A stretch of 64,000 bases of DNA from Bradyrhizobium sp. CIAT3101. Lineage in GTDB: Bacteria > Pseudomonadota > Alphaproteobacteria > Rhizobiales > Xanthobacteraceae. The translations under genes were made by a program, and so were the position numbers. This document shows, piece after piece, positions 58,779 to 64,000 of the stretch; positions within the stretch are counted from its first letter, which is position 1; each line of letters opens with the position of its first letter. The notes below the pieces were generated by a model that saw only the letters and a program-made list of their open reading frames with translations, searched no databases and was not told where the DNA came from. The stretch spans positions 4,175,001 to 4,239,000 of the forward strand of contig NZ_CP121634.1 in assembly GCF_029714945.1 (NCBI RefSeq), in the 5' to 3' direction.

Positions 58779-60854
58779 ATGACCAAGCTCATCATCGACG
58801 GCAAAGAGATCGATGTCCCCGCCGAGTACACGCTGCTTCAGGCGTGCGAGGCGGCCGGCGCCGAGATTCCGCGCTTCTGCTATCACGAGCGCCTGTCGAT
58901 CGCCGGCAATTGCCGGATGTGCCTCGTCGAGGTGAAGGGTGGCCCGAAGCCGGTCGCATCGTGCGCCTGGGGCGTGCGTGACTGCCGTCCGGGCCCGAAG
59001 GGAGAGCCGCCGGAAATCTCCACGCGTTCGCCGATGGTGAAGAAGGCACGCGAAGGCGTGATGGAATTCCTTCTGATCAACCATCCGCTGGACTGCCCGA
59101 TCTGCGATCAGGGCGGCGAGTGCGACCTGCAGGACCAGGCGATGGGCTATGGTGTCGACACCAGCCGCTTCGCCGAGAACAAGCGCGCGGTCGAGGACAA
59201 GTACCTCGGTGCGCTGGTCAAGACCTCGATGAACCGCTGCATCCAGTGCACGCGTTGCGTCCGCTTCTCGGCGGAAGTTGCCGGCGCCCCCGAGATGGGC
59301 GCGACCGGTCGCGGCGAGGACATGGAGATCACGACCTATCTCGAGCATGCGCTGACCTCGGAACTGCAGGGCAATCTCGTCGACATCTGCCCGGTCGGTG
59401 CGCTGACCTCGAAGCCCTATGCCTTCGCGGCGCGTCCGTGGGAGCTCGGCAAGACCCAGTCGGTCGACGTGATGGACGGCGTGGGTTCCGCGATCCGCGT
59501 CGATACCCGCGGCCGCGAAGTCATGCGCGTGCTGCCGCGCATCAACGAGGCCGTGAACGAGGAGTGGATCTCCGACAAGACCCGCCACATCGTCGACGGC
59601 CTGCGCACCCAGCGCCTCGACCGGCCCTATATCCGTGAAGCCGGCAAGCTGCGTGCGGCGAGCTGGCAGGAAGCGTTCGCGGCGATCGCTTCGAAGGCGG
59701 CCCGCACCGACGGCAAGCGCATCGGCGCGATTGCGGGCGACCTCGCCGGCGTCGAAGAGATGTTCGCGGTGAAGGATCTGCTGGCGAAATTCGGTTCGGC
59801 CAATCTGGCGGTGCAGGGCGGCGACGCCTTCGATCCCGCGCTCGGCCGGGGCTCCTACATCTTCAACCCGACGCTGGCGGGCGTCGAGCAGGCGGATGCG
59901 CTGCTCATCGTCGGCGCCAATCCGCGCAAGGAAGCGGCCGTGTTCAACGCCCGCATCCGCAAGCGCTGGCGCGCCGGCGGCTTCAAGGTCGGCGTGATCG
60001 GCGCCAAGGCCGATCTCACTTTCGACTATGATCATCTCGGTGCGGGCACCGAAACGCTCGGTGAGCTCGCGGCCGGCAAGCACTCCTTCATGGATGTGCT
60101 GAAGAACGCCAAGAACCCGATCATCCTGATCGGCGCGGGCGCGGCCTCGCGTCACGACGGCGCCGCCATTCTCGCCGCCGCCGCCAAGCTCGCGCTCGAT
60201 GTCGGCGCGGTGAAGGACGGCTGGAACGGCTTCGGCGTGCTGCACGAGACCGCTTCGCGCGTCGGCGCGCTCGACATCGGCTTCGTCGCAGGTCAGGGCG
60301 GGCTGAACGCCGCGCAGATGACGACCTTCGGCACGCTCGACCTGCTGTTCCTGCTCGGCGCCGACGAGATCAAGGCGCCGGACGGTACCTTCGTCGTGTA
60401 CATCGGCACCCATGGCGACCGCGGCGCGCACCGCGCCGACGTGATCCTGCCGGCGGCCGCCTACACCGAGAAGTCCGCGATCTACGTCAACACCGAAGGC
60501 CGCGTGCAGATGACCGGTCGCGCCGCGTTCCCGCCGGGCGAAGCCCGCGAGGACTGGGCGATCGTCCGCGCGCTCTCGGAGGCGCTCGGCAAGAAGCTCG
60601 GCTACGATTCGCTTGCCGCGCTGCGCCAGGCGCTGTTCAAGGCGGTGCCGCATCTGATCCGTCTCGACCAGATCGAAGCGGGCGCAGCCGACCAGATCAA
60701 GAAGCTCGCGGGGAAGGGCGGTTCGCCCGAGAAGGCGCCGTTCAAGGCTGCGATCGAGGACTTCTATTTGACCAACCCAATCGCGCGTGCGTCGGCCGTG
60801 ATGGCGGAGTGCTCGCGGCTTGCCTCCGGGCAGATGCTGACCGCAGCGGAGTGA
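58779..60854 (+). CDS. nuoG: NADH-quinone oxidoreductase subunit G (75 kDa)
   Basis: A 691-residue subunit with the N-terminal chain of clusters: N1b in [22 protein letters not shown]5-type [20 protein letters not shown] and N4-type [13 protein letters not shown], followed by [14 protein letters not shown]. The C-terminal part is a molybdopterin-oxidoreductase-like domain without cofactor. It starts 5 bp after nuoF and ends 5 bp before nuoH. Confidence 0.98.
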   Translation: MTKLIIDGKEIDVPAEYTLLQACEAAGAEIPRFCYHERLSIAGNCRMCLVEVKGGPKPVASCAWGVRDCRPGPKGEPPEISTRSPMVKKAREGVMEFLLINHPLDCPICDQGGECDLQDQAMGYGVDTSRFAENKRAVEDKYLGALVKTSMNRCIQCTRCVRFSAEVAGAPEMGATGRGEDMEITTYLEHALTSELQGNLVDICPVGALTSKPYAFAARPWELGKTQSVDVMDGVGSAIRVDTRGREVMRVLPRINEAVNEEWISDKTRHIVDGLRTQRLDRPYIREAGKLRAASWQEAFAAIASKAARTDGKRIGAIAGDLAGVEEMFAVKDLLAKFGSANLAVQGGDAFDPALGRGSYIFNPTLAGVEQADALLIVGANPRKEAAVFNARIRKRWRAGGFKVGVIGAKADLTFDYDHLGAGTETLGELAAGKHSFMDVLKNAKNPIILIGAGAASRHDGAAILAAAAKLALDVGAVKDGWNGFGVLHETASRVGALDIGFVAGQGGLNAAQMTTFGTLDLLFLLGADEIKAPDGTFVVYIGTHGDRGAHRADVILPAAAYTEKSAIYVNTEGRVQMTGRAAFPPGEAREDWAIVRALSEALGKKLGYDSLAALRQALFKAVPHLIRLDQIEAGAADQIKKLAGKGGSPEKAPFKAAIEDFYLTNPIARASAVMAECSRLASGQMLTAAE

Positions 60855-60859
60855 GCCAG

Positions 60860-61927
60860 ATGGAATTTTTCGCAAGCGCATTCTGGACCGGCTTTCTCTG
60901 GCCGCTGATCATCATGATCGCGGAAAGCGTGCTGGTGCTCGTGGTCCTGCTGGTCGCGATCGCCTACATCCTGCTCGCCGACCGCAAGATCTGGGCGGCG
61001 GTGCAGATCCGCCGCGGTCCGAACGTGGTCGGGCCCTGGGGCCTGTTCCAGTCCTTCGCCGACCTTTTGAAGTTCGTGCTGAAGGAGCCGATCATTCCGG
61101 CCGGCGCCAACAAGGGCGTCTTCCTTCTTGCTCCCCTGGTCTCATGCGTGCTCGCGCTCGCCGCCTGGGCGGTGATCCCGACCAATCTCGGCTGGGTGAT
61201 CTCCGACATCAATGTCGGCATCCTCTTCATCTTCGCGATCTCGTCGCTGTCGATCTACGGCATCATCATGGCCGGCTGGTCGTCGAACTCGAAGTATCCG
61301 TTCCTGGCCGCGCTGCGTTCGGCGGCCCAGATGGTGTCGTATGAAGTCTCGATCGGCTTCGTCATCATCACGGTGCTGCTCTGCGCCGGCACGCTGAACC
61401 TCTCGGCCGTGGTCGAGGCCCAGCATGTCCGCGGCCTCGCCAGCCTGATCGGGCTGCCGCAGCTCACCATCCTGAACTGGTACGTCTGGCCGCTGTTCCC
61501 GATGTTCGTGGTGTTCTACGTCTCGGCGCTGGCGGAAACCAACCGTCCGCCCTTCGACCTCGTCGAGGCCGAGTCCGAGCTGGTCGCCGGCTTCATGGTC
61601 GAATACGGCTCGACGCCGTATCTGCTGTTCATGCTCGGCGAATACGTCGCGATCGTCACGATGTGCGCAATGGCAACCATCCTGTTCCTCGGAGGCTGGC
61701 TGCCGCCGGTGGATCTGCCGCCCTTCAACTGGGTGCCGGGGATCATCTGGTTCGCGCTCAAACTCTTCTTCATGTTCTTCCTGTTTGCGATGGCAAAGGC
61801 GATCGTGCCGCGCTACCGCTACGACCAACTGATGCGCCTCGGCTGGAAGGTGTTCCTGCCGCTCTCGCTGGTGATGGTGGTCGTGGTGGCGGGCGTGCTG
61901 CAATTCGCCGGCATCGCGCCGAAGTGA
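60860..61927 (+). CDS. nuoH: NADH-quinone oxidoreductase subunit H
   Basis: A 355-residue membrane subunit with eight helices that joins the quinone site to the proton channels. Key segments are [43 protein letters not shown] and [21 protein letters not shown] with its conserved Glu cluster. The ATG at 60860 is chosen over an in-frame upstream start inside nuoG. Confidence 0.98.
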   Translation: MEFFASAFWTGFLWPLIIMIAESVLVLVVLLVAIAYILLADRKIWAAVQIRRGPNVVGPWGLFQSFADLLKFVLKEPIIPAGANKGVFLLAPLVSCVLALAAWAVIPTNLGWVISDINVGILFIFAISSLSIYGIIMAGWSSNSKYPFLAALRSAAQMVSYEVSIGFVIITVLLCAGTLNLSAVVEAQHVRGLASLIGLPQLTILNWYVWPLFPMFVVFYVSALAETNRPPFDLVEAESELVAGFMVEYGSTPYLLFMLGEYVAIVTMCAMATILFLGGWLPPVDLPPFNWVPGIIWFALKLFFMFFLFAMAKAIVPRYRYDQLMRLGWKVFLPLSLVMVVVVAGVLQFAGIAPK

Positions 61928-61935
61928 GGGCCGTC

Positions 61936-62430
61936 ATGGGTATCAACATCAACGCCACTGCACGCTCGCTGCTGCTGTCGGAATTCGTCTCGGCGTTCTT
62001 CCTCGCCATGCGCTATTTCTTCCAGCCGAAGCCGACGCTGAACTATCCGTTCGAGAAGGGCCCGATCTCGCCGCGCTTCCGCGGTGAGCATGCGCTGCGC
62101 CGCTATCCGAATGGTGAAGAGCGCTGCATCGCCTGCAAGCTGTGCGAAGCGGTCTGCCCGGCGCAGGCGATCACGATCGAGGCCGGTCCGCGCCGCAACG
62201 ACGGCACCCGCCGCACCGTGCGCTACGACATCGACATGGTGAAGTGCATCTATTGCGGCCTCTGCCAGGAGGCCTGCCCGGTCGACGCCATCGTCGAAGG
62301 TCCGAACTTCGAGTTCGCGACCGAGACCCGCGAGGAACTGTTCTATGACAAGGCCAAGCTGCTCGCCAATGGCGACCGCTGGGAACGCGAGATCGCGAAA
62401 GCGATCGAGCTCGATGCGCCTTACCGGTGA
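61936..62430 (+). CDS. nuoI: NADH-quinone oxidoreductase subunit I (TYKY)
   Basis: A 164-residue ferredoxin-like subunit with two 4Fe-4S clusters (N6a, N6b). The ligands are [18 protein letters not shown] and [18 protein letters not shown], the standard CxxCxxCxxxCP pairs. The amphipathic N-terminus lies on the membrane. It starts 8 bp after nuoH. Confidence 0.98.
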   Translation: MGININATARSLLLSEFVSAFFLAMRYFFQPKPTLNYPFEKGPISPRFRGEHALRRYPNGEERCIACKLCEAVCPAQAITIEAGPRRNDGTRRTVRYDIDMVKCIYCGLCQEACPVDAIVEGPNFEFATETREELFYDKAKLLANGDRWEREIAKAIELDAPYR

Positions 62431-62439
62431 GATGAGAGC

Positions 62440-63078
62440 ATGATCCTTCCTGCGCTGTTCTTCTATCTCTTCGCCGGCGTCTGCGTCGCCTCGGCGGTGA
62501 TGGTGATTGTCTCGCGCAATCCCGTTCACTCCGTGCTGTACCTGATCCTGGCCTTCGTCAACGCCTCCGGCCTGTTCGTGCTGATGGGCGCCGAATTCCT
62601 CGCGATGATCCTGATCGTCGTCTATGTCGGCGCCGTCGCGGTGCTGTTCCTGTTCGTCATCATGATGCTCGACGTCGACTTCCTCGAGCTGCGCGAAGGC
62701 TTCATCCAGTACCTGCCGGTGGGTGTCGTGATCGGCGGCATCTTCCTGTTCGAGCTGCTTTTGACCGTCGGCGCCTGGGTCATCAACCCGACCGTGAGCA
62801 AGACCATCACGGCGCCGATCCCGACCAACGTGTCGAACACCGAGGCGCTCGGCCTGGTGCTCTATACGAAGTATGTCCACTACTTCCAGCTCTCGGGCAT
62901 GGTGCTGCTGGTCGCCATGATCGGCGCCATCGTGCTGACGCTGCGCCACAAGGCGAGCGTGAAGCGGCAGGACATCAACGTTCAGAACGCACGCACGCCC
63001 GAGATGGCGATGGCGATGCGCAAGGTGGCACCGGGGCAGGGGCTTTCGGACGCCGACGCGGCGGAGTGGGTGAAATGA
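62440..63078 (+). CDS. nuoJ: NADH-quinone oxidoreductase subunit J
   Basis: A 212-residue membrane subunit with five helices. [21 protein letters not shown] and the pi-bulge helix [17 protein letters not shown] are characteristic. The C-terminal ~40 residues form a polar tail longer than in E. coli. It overlaps nuoK (ATGA). Confidence 0.97.
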   Translation: MILPALFFYLFAGVCVASAVMVIVSRNPVHSVLYLILAFVNASGLFVLMGAEFLAMILIVVYVGAVAVLFLFVIMMLDVDFLELREGFIQYLPVGVVIGGIFLFELLLTVGAWVINPTVSKTITAPIPTNVSNTEALGLVLYTKYVHYFQLSGMVLLVAMIGAIVLTLRHKASVKRQDINVQNARTPEMAMAMRKVAPGQGLSDADAAEWVK

Positions 63079-63383
63079 CGATCGGGCTCGGACATTATCT
63101 GGCGGTCGGCGCGATCCTGTTCACGCTCGGCATCCTCGGCATCTTCCTGAACCGCAAGAACATCATCGTCATCCTGATGTCGATCGAGCTGATCCTGCTC
63201 TCGGTCAACGTCAACCTGGTGGCATTCTCGACCTTCCTCGGCGACATCGTCGGCCAGGTCTTCGCGCTGCTGGTCTTGACCGTTGCGGCCGCCGAAGCCG
63301 CGATCGGTCTCGCCATCCTGGTGGTCTATTTCCGCAACCGTGGCTCGATCGCGGTTGAGGACGTCAATCTGATGAAGGGCTGA
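63075..63383 (+). CDS. nuoK: NADH-quinone oxidoreductase subunit K
   Basis: A 102-residue three-helix subunit. [21 protein letters not shown] opens it, and the two conserved membrane Glu are in [17 protein letters not shown] and [14 protein letters not shown]. The ATG at 63075 overlaps the nuoJ stop; a start three codons earlier is less likely. Confidence 0.97.
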   Translation: MTIGLGHYLAVGAILFTLGILGIFLNRKNIIVILMSIELILLSVNVNLVAFSTFLGDIVGQVFALLVLTVAAAEAAIGLAILVVYFRNRGSIAVEDVNLMKG

Positions 63384-63391
63384 GCGCAGTC

Positions 63392-64000
63392 ATGGTTCAG
63401 GCAATCGTTTTCCTGCCCCTGCTGGGCGCCATTCTGGCCGGGCTCATCGCCCTGGCCGGCGCGCATGCCCGCAACCCCTCGGGCGACGAGGTCGAGCATC
63501 ACGGCGATCACGGTCACGGCGATGCGCACGCATCGGCGGCTCATGACGATCATGGCCACGACGATCACGCCCATGACGACCACGGCCATGGTCCGGTCGA
63601 GCCGGCGGCCGCCGGTTCGCGCGGCGCCGAGCTGATCACGACCGGACTGCTGTTCGTGGCGGCCGCGCTGTCCTGGATGACGCTGGTCGACGTCGGCTTC
63701 AACGGCCACGACGCCCGTATCCAGATTCTGCCCTGGATCTTCTCCGGCGAGCTCGAGGTCTGGTGGTCGCTGCGCGTCGACACGCTCACCGCCGTGATGC
63801 TGGTGGTGGTGACGACCGTATCCTCGCTCGTGCACCTCTATTCCATCGGCTACATGGACGAGGATCCGTACCGGCCGCGCTTCTTCGGCTATCTCTCGCT
63901 GTTCACCTTCGCCATGCTGATGCTGGTGACGGCGGACAATTTGGTGCAGCTGTTCTTCGGCTGGGAAGGCGTGGGTCTGGCGAGCTATCTGCTGATCGGC
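63392..64000 (+). CDS. nuoL: NADH-quinone oxidoreductase subunit L, 5' part
   Basis: The first 203 codons of the large antiporter-like subunit, cut off by the window edge. It starts MVQAIVFLPLLGAILAGLIA (helix 1). Residues 36-67 form a His/Asp-rich loop with twelve His before helix 2 (ELITTGLLFVAAALSWMTL). Later segments FSGELEVWWSLRVDTLTAVM, SIGYMDEDPYRPRFFGYLSL and LVQLFFGWEGVGLASYLLIG are typical NuoL, including the conserved Glu of GWEGVG. Confidence 0.96.
   Translation, partial: MVQAIVFLPLLGAILAGLIALAGAHARNPSGDEVEHHGDHGHGDAHASAAHDDHGHDDHAHDDHGHGPVEPAAAGSRGAELITTGLLFVAAALSWMTLVDVGFNGHDARIQILPWIFSGELEVWWSLRVDTLTAVMLVVVTTVSSLVHLYSIGYMDEDPYRPRFFGYLSLFTFAMLMLVTADNLVQLFFGWEGVGLASYLLIG

Overview
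The window is a high-GC alphaproteobacterial chromosome segment. Gene content and order fit Bradyrhizobium or a close relative in the Nitrobacteraceae. The main pointers are the glnB-glnA pair next to nnr, the tig-clpP-clpX-lon chaperone/protease block, an alphaproteobacterial nuo operon carrying extra genes, and Rhizobiales-type short intergenic palindromic repeats. The assignment rests on reading the sequence, not on a database search.

Layout: 0-8.6 kb holds a CelD-like acyltransferase divergent from a deacetylase-fold protein, heme A synthase, O-acetylhomoserine sulfhydrylase, a CoA-binding protein, a crotonase-fold protein and a thioesterase. 8.6-9.7 kb is the rplM-rpsI ribosomal operon. 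9.9-15.4 kb carries a membrane diguanylate cyclase, small proteins, an AI-2E-type permease, a class I glutamine amidotransferase-like hydrolase and a DUF4291 protein. 15.6-19.9 kb is nitrogen control (glnB-glnA with a clear sigma-54 promoter) facing nnr. 19.9-21.2 kb is a multicopper-oxidase-fold protein lacking most copper ligands. 21.3-28.4 kb has tRNA-Leu, tig, clpP, clpX and lon. 28.4-30.5 kb holds tRNA-Val, small genes and repeats. 30.5-37.4 kb is a heavy-metal efflux operon (small His-containing protein, CzcC, CzcB, CzcA, CDF transporter). 37.7-40.4 kb has a 24-residue membrane peptide, a membrane protein, peptidase T and an HU-like protein.

From 40.6 to 43.6 kb a stretch of visibly lower GC lies between a complete tRNA-Asp gene and a displaced 41-nt copy of that tRNA's 3' end. 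This is the footprint of a small integrated element; it carries a CYP153-like cytochrome P450 and no recognisable integrase. It is followed by a decayed TPR gene, an alpha/beta hydrolase, an MFS carrier with a Rieske oxygenase under a divergent MarR regulator (aromatic catabolism), and a TonB receptor-PepSY-small membrane protein iron-uptake operon.

The last 11 kb is the respiratory complex I operon nuoABCD-fkbM-nuoE-orf65-nuoFGHIJKL, truncated in nuoL at the window edge. Its non-canonical members are an FkbM-family methyltransferase between nuoD and nuoE, a 65-residue membrane protein between nuoE and nuoF, and a His/Asp-rich loop in NuoL. Most of the window is ordinary housekeeping. The best candidates for undescribed biology are the FkbM enzyme embedded in the complex I operon, the two apparent pseudoenzymes (deacetylase and multicopper oxidase folds), and the tRNA-Asp-bounded mini-island.
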